DNA from: Pelagibius sp.
Lineage (GTDB): Bacteria > Pseudomonadota > Alphaproteobacteria > Kiloniellales > Kiloniellaceae
Direction: 5' to 3'
DNA length: 64,000 bases
NCBI GenBank assembly: GCA_028280305.1
Contig: JANQMC010000025.1
Span: forward strand, 1 to 64,000
Shown: positions 1 through 7,933 of the stretch, in pieces
How the letters are laid out: every line of letters begins with the position of its first letter
How positions within the stretch are numbered: the first letter of the stretch is position 1
Translations under genes and position numbers: made by a program
Notes under the pieces: model-generated
What the model was told of the DNA's origin: nothing
The model's database searches: none
Seen by the model: the letters and a program-made list of their open reading frames with translations, nothing else

Positions 1-2
1 CC

Positions 3-803
3 GCCGCCGTCAACGACGACCGGGTCACCGCAAGGGAAGAAGCGGTGCTGGCGGCCCTCTCGGCCTTTCAACATGGCGAGACTGCCCTGGCTCAACGCCT
101 GAGCGAATGGCTGGTCCGGCGCAGCGAACAGCGTCGCTTCGCGGCGGCGGCGCGGCAGCTTGCCGAGATCATGGCCGAAGCGGGACAGTTCATTCCCCAC
201 GACCCAACGCGCCCCCAGCCTCTCGGTCGGCAAAGTGAAATTGCCGGGGCCAAAGACTGGCAGGGTCTGACCGCTTCCGAGCGGCACCTTGTGAGCGGGC
301 TGCGCCTTTGGGTCGACGCCTTCAAGAGCGATCAGGACCCTCTAGGCTCTCTGCGCAGGCTTTTCGGGCGCCCCGGCGCGGCCGACCCTGCCCTCAGCCT
401 GCATACCATTCTGCGCAACACGACCCTCTCGGCCCTGCGTCCCATCGATGTGCGCTGCCGCAAATGCCCCGGCCTTTCGCCCGATGAGGCCCGGCTGCTG
501 GACTGCATTGCCTGGCTGCAACGCGAAATGCCGGAGCCTGCTACGACCGCCCTCGCCGCCTGGATGCCGCCGGCGGCTTTGCGGCTTTCGCTGGATGCAG
601 CACGGGGGCTTGCAAGCGGTCTGATGCTGGACGGCCAGATCCTGCCCCTTCGTGATTGGGATTACGCGGCATTGGAATCAGCCGCCCACCCGCCGACCAC
701 AAGTGATCGGGTCCGCAATATGGCCAGCGACATCGTGGTCGATCTCGGTGAACACCGTGACCCGGCAAAGCGCCAGGCAGCAGCTTCGCCCACCCTGCAC
801 TGA
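3..803 (+). CDS. Unrecognised protein, 5' end outside window
   Basis: The reading frame is open from the first bases of the window, so the true start probably lies upstream; an internal GTG at 45 would give 252 residues. I do not recognise the family. The visible part is mostly alpha-helical in character and rich in Ala, Leu and Arg, with no signal peptide, no membrane segment and no clear catalytic motif. A short Cys pair (CRKC, about residue 138 counted from 45) could be structural. It ends about 100 bases before the peroxiredoxin gene and may share its transcript. Codon usage looks like its neighbours. It is called real because of its length and GC-rich third positions. Confidence 0.6.
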   Translation, partial: AAVNDDRVTAREEAVLAALSAFQHGETALAQRLSEWLVRRSEQRRFAAAARQLAEIMAEAGQFIPHDPTRPQPLGRQSEIAGAKDWQGLTASERHLVSGLRLWVDAFKSDQDPLGSLRRLFGRPGAADPALSLHTILRNTTLSALRPIDVRCRKCPGLSPDEARLLDCIAWLQREMPEPATTALAAWMPPAALRLSLDAARGLASGLMLDGQILPLRDWDYAALESAAHPPTTSDRVRNMASDIVVDLGEHRDPAKRQAAASPTLH

Positions 804-901
804 CGCCTGGCCGGGGCAGGCCAGGAGCCTGCCGGCCCTTTCACAGACAAACTCATCAACCCGGCCATTCCGGGCCGGTCAAACAGAAAGGATCTCTTGC
901 G

Positions 902-1423
902 ATGCGCGGTGTCGGCGATGCTGTTCCGATGACAACCTTTAAACTCCGCAAAGGCGGCGAGTGGCTTGAAAGGACATCCCAGGACTACTTCAAGGGCCGC
1001 AACGTCGTCCTCTTCGCCCTGCCGGGGGCCTTCACGCCGACCTGCTCCTCGACCCACCTGCCGGGCTATATGGCGCTATCGAAAAACCTGAAGACCATGG
1101 GGGTCGACGAGATCATCTGTCTCTCCGTGAACGATGCCTTCGTCATGAACGCCTGGGGCAAGGACCAGGGCGTTGAAGAGGAGGTCACGATGCTGCCCGA
1201 CGGCAGCGGGCATTTCACCCGTGCGATGGGCATGCTGGTGGACAAGGACGAGCTGGGGTTCGGCGAGCGGTCCTGGCGGTATTCCATGCTTGTCGCCGAC
1301 GGGGTGATACAGAAGATCTTCGTCGAAGACCGCGCGGCAACAGGCGACCCCTTCGCGGTCAGTGATGCCGTGACCATGCTCGACTACCTGAACGACGCCC
1401 AGAAACAGGCCGCCAACGCCTGA
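902..1423 (+). CDS. Peroxiredoxin, Prx5 family
   Basis: Thiol peroxidase that reduces hydrogen peroxide and organic hydroperoxides in the cytoplasm. The motif PGAFTPTCS places the peroxidatic cysteine at residue 48, with the Pro and Thr that activate it, and a second cysteine at 73 (IICLSV) matches the conserved non-peroxidatic Cys of the Prx5 branch. Length (173 residues) is typical for the single-domain form; there is no fused glutaredoxin domain. The ATG at 902 follows AAAGGA with good spacing; a second ATG at 929 would remove the N-terminal strand. The reductant (glutathione/glutaredoxin or thioredoxin) cannot be told from the sequence. It is followed by strong hairpins, which suggests it ends its own transcript. 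Confidence 0.93.
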   Translation: MRGVGDAVPMTTFKLRKGGEWLERTSQDYFKGRNVVLFALPGAFTPTCSSTHLPGYMALSKNLKTMGVDEIICLSVNDAFVMNAWGKDQGVEEEVTMLPDGSGHFTRAMGMLVDKDELGFGERSWRYSMLVADGVIQKIFVEDRAATGDPFAVSDAVTMLDYLNDAQKQAANA

Positions 1424-1434
1424 TCCTGCTGTGC

Positions 1435-1494
1435 CGACAGGCAAGCCGGCCTGTCGAACAATGCCGCCGCGTTGAGCCATCTCAATGCGGCGGC
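1435..1494 (+). terminator. Two consecutive hairpins after the peroxiredoxin gene
   Basis: The first hairpin pairs CGACAGGC (1435-1442) with GCCTGTCG (1449-1456). The second is stronger: GCCGCCGC (1463-1470) pairs with GCGGCGGC (1487-1494), continued inward by a G-T pair and TTGAG/CTCAA around a CCAT loop, about 14 pairs in all. Neither is followed by a T run, so they may stabilise an mRNA 3' end or halt transcription without being classical intrinsic terminators. Confidence 0.4.
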
Positions 1495-1550
1495 CAGCCC
1501 ACCCGTTAGGCTGTCTGCGGACCTGAAATCACCATGGTTTGCGACACCGG

Positions 1551-3158
1551 ATGAGCATCTCGGAACCAAGCTTGAGCGACATGCCTGAGGGCGCCGATCA
1601 GGATTCCATCCTGCGGTTTCTCGGCGACCCCGCGACCTACGGCACGGAGGTTGAGGATGTCACCCGTATCGACACCCACGGGGCCATCGTCTTTCTGGCC
1701 GGCGATTTCGCCTACAAGGTCAAGCGCGCGCTGCGCTATCCCTATATGGATTTTTCGACCCTGGAGAAACGGCGGCAGGCTTGCGCGCGGGAGCTTTCAC
1801 TGAATGCCCGCACGGCACCCTCGCTTTACCTGAAGGTTATAGCGGTAACCCGCAGCGAAGACGGTCGCCTCGCCCTGGCCGGTGAAGGCAATGAAGGCGG
1901 CACCACCGTGGAATGGGTGCTGGTCATGAAACGCTTTCCCCAGGAAGACCTGTTGAGCAACCAGGCGGACCGCGGGCAACTGACCCGCGAGACCATGGTC
2001 GCGTTGGCGGAGGTGGTCGCCGAGTTTCACGACACCGCACCGCCGCCGCCCGGCGCAACGGAAGCAGAAAGTTCGGCCGGCACAGAGTCCTTCGACTGGG
2101 TGGTGCGCGAAAACATCGAAGAACTGACCGACCGCAGCGACCTTTTTCCGGCCGCGGAGGTCGCGCGGCTGGCCGCGCTTTCACTGGCGCAACTGGCCGA
2201 CCGAAAGACCTTGCTGGAAGCCCGGGCGGCGGCCGGTCAGGTCCGGCTCTGTCATGGCGATCTGCATCTGCGCAACGTGGTCCTGCTCGATGGCCATCCC
2301 AGGCTGTTCGACGCCATCGAGTTCAATGACGCCATCGCCTGCATCGACGTCGTCTATGACCTCGCCTTCTTGCTGATGGATCTGGAGCATCGCGGACTCC
2401 GCCCCTTTGCCAATCTGGTGCTCAACCGCTATCTGCAGCATCGCGAAGCGCTGGAGGCCCTGCCGCTGCTGCCGCTTTTTCTCTCCGCCCGCGCCTGCGT
2501 CAGGGCCAAGGTGGCCGCCAGCCTGGAAAAACTGGCGCAGGAGCCCGGACAGAAAACCAAACGGCGGGCGGAAGCGCAGAACTACTTCAGCGAAGCCCTG
2601 GCCTTCCTGACCCCGCCACCGCCCCGGCTGGTCGCCGTCGGCGGCCTGTCGGGGAGCGGAAAAACCACCGTGGCAAGCCACCTCGCACCGCGGCTGGGTG
2701 CCGCCCCCGGTGCGGTTCATCTGCGCAGCGACATCCTGCGCAAGGCCCTCGCCGGGGTCGATGAGGAAACCCACCTGCCGCCGGAGGCTTACAACCCCAG
2801 CGCCAATCAAGCCGTCTATGACGACCTGCTTCGAAAGGCGGCAACTGTGCTCGCCGCCGGGCAGGCGGTCATCGTCGACGCAGTCTTCGCAAGACCCGAA
2901 GAACGGGCGGCCTTGGAGCGGGTGGCCCGGGTGAGCGGGTGCGCCTTCTCGGGCCTGTGGCTCGAGGCGCGTCCGGAGAACCTCCGTTCACGAGTCGAAA
3001 GCCGGCATCACGATGCCTCCGATGCCACGACCGATGTGGTCGATCGGCAGTTGGACTATGACCTTGGTTGCCTGACCTGGACCGCTATCGATGCGGACGG
3101 CACTGTCGAGTCCGTTGTCGAAACAGCGGGCAGACATCTCGCGTCATCACCGAAATAG
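1551..3158 (+). CDS. Aminoglycoside-phosphotransferase-like / P-loop kinase fusion protein
   Basis: Two-domain protein. Residues about 25-340 have the phosphotransferase (APH/choline kinase) fold, with the catalytic loop HGDLHLRN near 235 and the metal-binding FDAIEFND near 254. From about 358 the protein continues as a nucleotide kinase with Walker A GLSGSGKTT (about 365-373), related to zeta-toxin and gluconate-kinase-like P-loop proteins. This fusion is a known bacterial arrangement, but its substrate is not established, so antibiotic resistance should not be assumed. The ATG at 1551 is preferred; an in-frame TTG at 1539 and an ATG at 1581 are alternatives, and none has a strong ribosome binding site. 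The gene stands alone, with about 250 bases of noncoding DNA after it. Confidence 0.85.
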   Translation: MSISEPSLSDMPEGADQDSILRFLGDPATYGTEVEDVTRIDTHGAIVFLAGDFAYKVKRALRYPYMDFSTLEKRRQACARELSLNARTAPSLYLKVIAVTRSEDGRLALAGEGNEGGTTVEWVLVMKRFPQEDLLSNQADRGQLTRETMVALAEVVAEFHDTAPPPPGATEAESSAGTESFDWVVRENIEELTDRSDLFPAAEVARLAALSLAQLADRKTLLEARAAAGQVRLCHGDLHLRNVVLLDGHPRLFDAIEFNDAIACIDVVYDLAFLLMDLEHRGLRPFANLVLNRYLQHREALEALPLLPLFLSARACVRAKVAASLEKLAQEPGQKTKRRAEAQNYFSEALAFLTPPPPRLVAVGGLSGSGKTTVASHLAPRLGAAPGAVHLRSDILRKALAGVDEETHLPPEAYNPSANQAVYDDLLRKAATVLAAGQAVIVDAVFARPEERAALERVARVSGCAFSGLWLEARPENLRSRVESRHHDASDATTDVVDRQLDYDLGCLTWTAIDADGTVESVVETAGRHLASSPK

Positions 3159-3414
3159 ACAGCCGCCCTTTGCCCCTTGTTAAGTTCCGCCGTGATATCG
3201 GTTGGGCTGCATTGGGGCGAAGCTGCCTTCTTTTGGCTAAGCCAAGGGAGGCAGTCCGCGGTTTCTCTGGGGTTAGTTCCGTTGAACCTTCGCCTTGCCC
3301 GGCACGACTAAGAGATAATGCCCGAGAGAGGGTGGAATAAGCGGTCTGCCGGACCGTTATTGAAAGAGAAGAGCACGGACATTATGCCGTGCCCGAGACG
3401 GAGGCTAGGACACC

Positions 3415-3588
3415 ATGACCCTCACATCCGGCACTGCCAAAGACGCGGTTACCATCCAACGCGATCTCGCCGACCTCGCCCTGGAACTGGTCGACAGAGT
3501 CGGCGTCGAAGGCGCTATCCGCTACTGCCACAGCCTCGGCTGGCGCGGCGTCCTGGCACAGATCGAGGCCATGCGCGCCCGGCGCTAG
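3415..3588 (+). CDS. Small 57-residue protein, unrecognised
   Basis: A 58-codon frame running from ATG to TAG, preceded by AGGA (3407-3410) four bases before the start. The product begins MTLTSGTAKDAV and is predicted largely helical, with a single Cys and a basic C-terminus (RARR). There is no signal peptide or membrane segment. Just upstream lies a hairpin GCACGG/CCGTGC (3373-3392), followed by a GA-rich leader holding the ribosome binding site. Another short hairpin (3342-3356) precedes it. Good codon usage and the start signal argue for a real gene; the family is unknown to me. Confidence 0.5.
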   Translation: MTLTSGTAKDAVTIQRDLADLALELVDRVGVEGAIRYCHSLGWRGVLAQIEAMRARR

Positions 3589-3812
3589 AACGGCGACATC
3601 GGTATTGCTTCAAGCGGCAATTCTCCGCGCAGTTCGGTCAAATCGCATCGTTATTTCATATATATATCAATATGATAAAGATCCGTCGCAATATCAGCGG
3701 CGTTTACGATAACTCCTAAAGGCTTGTTAAGGCCCACCCGTCACACTCCGCGTCCACACTGAAGCCGCGCCCCTTCCCGGGGCGCGGCCGATCGGCATTT
3801 GAGGAGCAGACA

Positions 3813-5561
3813 ATGGCAACGAAGAACAGCCAGGACGGCATCCCTTCGAACCAGCCTGAAGAGTCGGGCGCGGCGCTGGGCAAGCAGGACACGACCGTGA
3901 TCAATCCGCCCCCGCCGGGTGAAGAAATCGCCGTCTTTGTCGGTGACAGCGCCAACCTGCAGCTCCGCTTCGAGCCTACAGCGATCCAGGTTACCCAGGT
4001 CGACAGCGATCTGCTTCTGCACTTTCCCAACGGCGGCCAGGTTGCGCTGCGCAGCTTCGATGAAGAAAACGGCGACGCACCTCAGATCGTCCTGCCCGAC
4101 GGCACGCCGATCGACGGCGACGACCTGTTGCAGCAGTTGCAGGCCCTGCCCCCCCTTGAGACCGCTGCAGGCCCCGACGGCAATAGCGGCAACCCTTCGA
4201 ACGGCGGCGGTGGAACCTCGGTCTACCAGAGTGACTTCGGCAACCTGCTTTTCAGCCTCACCGGCAACGCGGGCGGCGGCGGCGTCGAAGACACCGCAGG
4301 CGGCGGCAACGCGGGTGTTTCGACCCCCGGCGCGCCCACGCCGCCGGCGGAGGAATCCGACGAGACGCGGACGACCGAAGAGGCTCTACTGGCCCTGCGC
4401 AGCGGCGACCCGGGACCGGCGCCCCAGACCCAGCCAGCGGTTTTCGTGCCGCCGGTCAATCCGGTCGGCCCCGGCGCGGACCAGGCGCTTTTCAGCAATT
4501 CTGCGGACAACGTCGACCTGAACGCCATCGACGTCGGCGGCTATCAGGACGGCACACAATACGACGCCGGCAGAGGCAATGACACCGTGGTCTTACCCGG
4601 CAACGCCCGCGAGGCGCTGGAAGCCGGCTTTACCGAGGGCACGCTTTTCGACGCCGGAAGAGGCAATGACCTGGTGACCGGCGGGAGTCTCGCCGACCTC
4701 GTCGACGGCGACCGGGGGCATGACACCCTGCTCGGCGGCGCAGGTGACGACACCCTGCTCGGCGGCCACAACAACGACAGCCTCGTCGGCGGCGCCGACG
4801 ACGATCTGCTGGACGGTGGCAGGAACAACGACATCCTGCTCGGGGGCGCCGGTGACGATACCCTTATTGGCGGCCATGGCCGCGACACCCTGGAGGGCGA
4901 CGAGGGCCGGGACCTGCTGGCCGGCGGCAGCGGGAATGACATGCTGCTCGGCGGTGTCGGTGACGACACCCTTTCCGGCGGCGGCGGGCGCGACACTCTG
5001 GAGGGTGGCGACGGTCAGGACATCCTGCTTGGCGGCAACAGCAACGACAGCCTGCTGGGCGGCGCCGAGGCCGACATCCTGAGCGGCGGCAGCGGGCGCG
5101 ATACGCTCGACGGCGGTCTGGGCAACGATTTGCTCGACGGCGGCAGCAGCAACGACCTTCTGCTCGGCGGCATGGGCGATGACACCTTGGTCGGCGGCAG
5201 CGGCAACGGCCGCGACACCCTGGAAGGCGGCCTCGGCAACGACGTGTTGGAGGGCGGCAACGGTCGCGATGTTTTCTCTTTCTCGCTCGCTGAGAACCAG
5301 GGCGATGACCTGATCCTTGACTTCAAGACCGGCAACGGCGGCGACCGCCTGGAGCTGACCGATCTGCTCGACGTCAACAGCGACAGCAACATCGATATCG
5401 CGGACCTGGATGCCGGCGGTCACACGGTCAGCGGCACCGCTGATTCCGTCGTCATCACCTTTGAACAAGGCGGCAGCCTGACCCTGGAAGGTCTCAACGG
5501 CAGCAGCGTCGACTCGTTTCAGGACCTGCTGGACATCAAGGTGAACATCGACATTTCTTAG
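3813..5561 (+). CDS. RTX-type calcium-binding protein, probable type I secretion substrate
   Basis: A 582-residue acidic protein. The N-terminal 150 residues lack a Sec signal and contain a beta-rich segment (INPPPPGEEIAVFVGD onward). A Gly/Pro-rich linker follows, then about twenty RTX nonapeptides of the GGxGxDxLx type (about residues 285-490), such as GGAGDDTLL, which form a calcium-binding beta roll. The last 90 residues (DVFSF then LILDFKTGNGGD and a hydrophobic, Asp-rich end) resemble the uncleaved C-terminal secretion signal of type I substrates. The ATG follows GAGGAG with ideal spacing. No ABC exporter, membrane fusion protein or enzymatic domain is present nearby, so the role (adhesion, surface layer or biofilm) is open. 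The 200 bases upstream are notably AT-rich. Confidence 0.9.
   Translation: MATKNSQDGIPSNQPEESGAALGKQDTTVINPPPPGEEIAVFVGDSANLQLRFEPTAIQVTQVDSDLLLHFPNGGQVALRSFDEENGDAPQIVLPDGTPIDGDDLLQQLQALPPLETAAGPDGNSGNPSNGGGGTSVYQSDFGNLLFSLTGNAGGGGVEDTAGGGNAGVSTPGAPTPPAEESDETRTTEEALLALRSGDPGPAPQTQPAVFVPPVNPVGPGADQALFSNSADNVDLNAIDVGGYQDGTQYDAGRGNDTVVLPGNAREALEAGFTEGTLFDAGRGNDLVTGGSLADLVDGDRGHDTLLGGAGDDTLLGGHNNDSLVGGADDDLLDGGRNNDILLGGAGDDTLIGGHGRDTLEGDEGRDLLAGGSGNDMLLGGVGDDTLSGGGGRDTLEGGDGQDILLGGNSNDSLLGGAEADILSGGSGRDTLDGGLGNDLLDGGSSNDLLLGGMGDDTLVGGSGNGRDTLEGGLGNDVLEGGNGRDVFSFSLAENQGDDLILDFKTGNGGDRLELTDLLDVNSDSNIDIADLDAGGHTVSGTADSVVITFEQGGSLTLEGLNGSSVDSFQDLLDIKVNIDIS
4660..5270 (+). repeat. Tandem 27-base imperfect repeats encoding RTX nonapeptides
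   Basis: GGCGGC...GACGACACCCTGCTC-like units recur about every 27 bases, encoding Gly-Gly-x-Gly-x-Asp-x-Leu blocks. Units are diverged from each other but keep phase, except near 5196-5215, where an inserted Gly-Asn breaks the period. Confidence 0.85.
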
Positions 5562-5755
5562 CTCTGTCTTTGATGAAGGGACCGGGCCGCTTCGACTCTT
5601 TTTCGCCGCTGCGGGCTAATCGGGCTACCTCTTCTGTACGGCTTGTGATGCGCGGGTGACCCAGGCAGGGTGTCCCTGCGCCGAACATCGATGCACCCCA
5701 TCGAAGCCCACTTCGGCGCAACCGATTTTGCCTGACACTCCCTGTTACGAAACTT

Positions 5756-5787
5756 CCCCGGCGCCAGTCGCCGGGGACTTCTTTTCT
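5756..5787 (+). terminator. Intrinsic terminator between convergent genes
   Basis: CCCCGGCG (5756-5763) pairs perfectly with CGCCGGGG (5769-5776) around a CCAGT loop, followed on the plus strand by ACTTCTTTTCT. It lies between the RTX gene (plus) and the hydroxyproline dehydratase gene (minus). It may serve both, although the T-rich side favours the plus strand. Confidence 0.7.
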
Positions 5788-5793
5788 ACCGCC

Positions 5794-6819
5794 CTACAAG
5801 AGAAACCCTTCGCCCAAGGGATCATCAGGTTCAAGTGTGAAGCAGGCTTCGCCGCTGTAGTGGGCCTTGCCGGAGACCTCGACCACGACGGCGCGGTGGT
5901 GACCGACCGTCGTTTCCTCCACCGCTGTGGCGGTGAAGACGGCGCCGGTGATGCTCTCGAAAGCGCGGGGCTGGCCGAGAGCGATCTCACCGCGGGTCCA
6001 CTGCACGGCGATGCGGGCGGTCACGCCGGAGCCGGTGGGGCTGCGGTCGACCTGGCGGCCGGCGAAGACACAGACGTTGCGGCTCGCCGCTTCCTCGAAG
6101 GCATCGCGGCCGTCGGTGAAGATGGTGCCATAGAGAAAACCGAGATCGGAATCATCGGGGTGCTCGAGCGGAATCTGCGCCGCGGCTGCCTGGGTAATCG
6201 CCTCCCCTGCGTCTCTCAATGCCCGCAGCGAACCCGCATCAAGTTCCAGACCAATGCCGTCGGCGGCCAGCACGGCATAGAAGGCCCCGCCATAAGCGAT
6301 GTCCAGTTCCACGGGGCCCCAGTCCGGCGTTGCTATCATCGCCTGGCGGGCAAAGGCGAAAGCCGGCACGGAGCGGAAGCGCACTGCCCCTGCCCTGCCG
6401 TTTTCCACAGCCACCACGGCGCGCACGAGGCCGCAGGGGCATTGGATGTTGACGACGGTTTCCGGTTCCCGCGCCGGGACCCGGCCACTGTCGACAGCCC
6501 AGCGGCCGAGCGCGATGACCGCATGGCCGCACATGGTGGAATAGCCTTCGTTGTGCAGGAACAGGACGGCGAAATCCGCCTCCGGATGGTCAGGCTCGAC
6601 AATGACCGCGCCATACATGTCCGCATGGCCGCGGGGCTCATACATCAGGAGGCGGCGCAGCGAGTCGTGATGGGTCAGCGCGTCGCGGCGTTTGTCCAGA
6701 AGGCTGTGGCCGGCAAGCGCCGGATATCCCACCGTGACAATGCGCACCGGCTCGCCACCGGTGTGCATCTCGACCGTGGTGATCTTCCGTTCCGCTAGTA
6801 GAACAGGCTCAGCGGCCAT
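5794..6819 (-). CDS. Proline racemase-family enzyme, probable trans-3-hydroxy-L-proline dehydratase
   Basis: Member of the proline racemase fold family (341 residues, usual length). The first catalytic cysteine is present in STMCGHA (C97). At the second catalytic position, where racemases and epimerases have Cys in DRSPCGTG, this protein has Thr (DRSPTGSGVTARIA, T262). A Cys/Thr pair is the known signature of trans-3-hydroxy-L-proline dehydratases, which form delta1-pyrroline-2-carboxylate. Epimerase activity is therefore less likely. The start overlaps the end of the upstream lipoprotein gene by 25 bases, which suggests translational coupling. No pyrroline-2-carboxylate reductase or proline transporter lies in the window. 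Confidence 0.85.
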   Translation of the reverse strand: MAAEPVLLAERKITTVEMHTGGEPVRIVTVGYPALAGHSLLDKRRDALTHHDSLRRLLMYEPRGHADMYGAVIVEPDHPEADFAVLFLHNEGYSTMCGHAVIALGRWAVDSGRVPAREPETVVNIQCPCGLVRAVVAVENGRAGAVRFRSVPAFAFARQAMIATPDWGPVELDIAYGGAFYAVLAADGIGLELDAGSLRALRDAGEAITQAAAAQIPLEHPDDSDLGFLYGTIFTDGRDAFEEAASRNVCVFAGRQVDRSPTGSGVTARIAVQWTRGEIALGQPRAFESITGAVFTATAVEETTVGHHRAVVVEVSGKAHYSGEACFTLEPDDPLGEGFLL

Positions 6820-7043
6820 GCCTTCCTCTGCTCAACCTTTACCGGTTCGTCATAAAACCCGACGCGGCGGTTCTCTTCATCCGGCAGGGCCTGCGCATGG
6901 CAATCGACCTCGGCAAGGGTGCGGTAGCAGTCGCGCTCTGCATAGGTCAGGCGTGGCGGCGGATCGGCCGCGCAGGCGGTCAAGACCGCCATAAGGGGCA
7001 GGCCGAGAAAGACAAGACGAAAGCCGGGAATTGCCCGTTGCAT
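6795..7043 (-). CDS. Small lipoprotein
   Basis: An 82-residue protein with a short basic N-terminus, a hydrophobic stretch (LVFLGLPLMAVLTAC) and a lipobox LTAC at residues 21-24, so it should be lipidated and kept in the envelope. The mature part has a Cys pair (ERDCY and VDCHA) that could form a disulfide, and the sequence TYAERDCYRTLAEVDC is typical of small alphaproteobacterial lipoproteins of unknown function. The ATG has a strong GGGAGGTG site upstream. The gene runs 25 bases into the dehydratase gene that follows; no functional link is known. Confidence 0.8.
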   Translation of the reverse strand: MQRAIPGFRLVFLGLPLMAVLTACAADPPPRLTYAERDCYRTLAEVDCHAQALPDEENRRVGFYDEPVKVEQRKAWPLSLFY

Positions 7044-7139
7044 GATTTCACCTCCCTTGTTACGCCATTAGGGCAGGCGCAACGCGGATCAGCATAGCCC
7101 CGCCATCGCCCCATACAAAGCCGCAAAGGAGCCGCCGCA

Positions 7140-7526
7140 ATGGCCGATCGTCTGTTAACCAACATCATGGTCGAAAACCTTGGCGCAAGCGCCGATTTCT
7201 ACGCCGGCCTGCTCGACCTGAAACGGCATTTCGAGAGCGATTGGTATGTGATTCTGACAGATCATGCGGCCCAGAGCTTCGAGCTCGGGCTGATCGAACG
7301 GAACAGTAAGCTGATCCCTGAGAGCCATCGCAGCAAGCCCGCTGGAGCCTATTTGACTTTCGTCGTGCCGGACGCCGATGCGGTCTATCAGCGCGCGCTT
7401 GAGCAGGGTTGCAAGATACTACAGAAGCCACGCGATGAGTTTTACGGGCAGCGACGCTTCCTGACCCTCGACCCGGACGGCCTTATGATCGATGTATCTT
7501 CACCCACCGCCCCACCGCCGCAGTAA
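7140..7526 (+). CDS. VOC-superfamily protein (glyoxalase/bleomycin-resistance fold)
   Basis: A 128-residue single VOC module pair built of beta-alpha-beta-beta-beta repeats: NIMVENLGASADFYAGLLDL opens the first and FLTLDPDGLMIDVSSP closes the second. In place of the metal ligand Glu near the end there is Asp (MIDV), and the first His ligand is not obvious, so metal binding and activity are uncertain. The ATG follows AAAGGAG. The next VOC gene begins 12 bases downstream, so the two likely form one transcript. Substrate unknown. Confidence 0.85.
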   Translation: MADRLLTNIMVENLGASADFYAGLLDLKRHFESDWYVILTDHAAQSFELGLIERNSKLIPESHRSKPAGAYLTFVVPDADAVYQRALEQGCKILQKPRDEFYGQRRFLTLDPDGLMIDVSSPTAPPPQ

Positions 7527-7537
7527 GGCCGGGTATC

Positions 7538-7933
7538 ATGAAAGACTCAGAAAACAGCGCTTTGTTGCGGGCAACACCGGTATTGAAAACCGGCGACTAC
7601 CAGCGCGCCCGCACATTCTATACCGATGTCCTGGGCTTTCGGCTGGTCGAAGAAGGTGGCGATCCGCCGCGCTTCGGGATTTTCGAAAAGGACAAGGCCA
7701 CCATCTTTGTGGACGGCTGGCACGGCGCACCAAAGCCTTCTGACGGCGGTTGGGTTGCCTACTTCCACACCAAGGATGTCGACGCGCTTCATCTTTCCTT
7801 CGCCACAGTGGGCACGCCCATCACCCGGGCGCTTGAAGACACGAGCTACGGGATGCGCGAGTTCGAGATAACCGACCCCGACGGCAACATCCTCTGCTTC
7901 GGCGCTGACTCCGGAGCCAGCGCGGAAGGCTAA
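7538..7933 (+). CDS. VOC-superfamily protein, second of pair
   Basis: A 131-residue VOC protein that begins with RATPVLKTGDYQRARTFYTDVLGF and ends with the characteristic EITDPDGNILCFG. It resembles bleomycin-resistance/glyoxalase-like proteins that bind or transform small electrophiles; the actual ligand is unknown. It is probably co-transcribed with the preceding VOC gene. Its TAA stop (7931-7933) interlocks with the TAG stop of the convergent metallo-hydrolase gene, leaving no room for a terminator between them. Confidence 0.85.
   Translation: MKDSENSALLRATPVLKTGDYQRARTFYTDVLGFRLVEEGGDPPRFGIFEKDKATIFVDGWHGAPKPSDGGWVAYFHTKDVDALHLSFATVGTPITRALEDTSYGMREFEITDPDGNILCFGADSGASAEG

Noticed and set aside
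1551-3158. Reading the phosphotransferase fusion as an aminoglycoside-resistance gene
   Set aside because: The family is broad and the P-loop kinase fusion is common in chromosomes; nothing indicates a drug substrate.
4660-5270. Regular short repeats suggesting a CRISPR array
   Set aside because: They are in-frame codons of RTX nonapeptides with no unique spacers.
4593-5468. 291-codon minus-strand frame opposite the RTX repeats
   Set aside because: Repetition of the RTX DNA creates long Ala/Val-rich antisense frames; no start signal.
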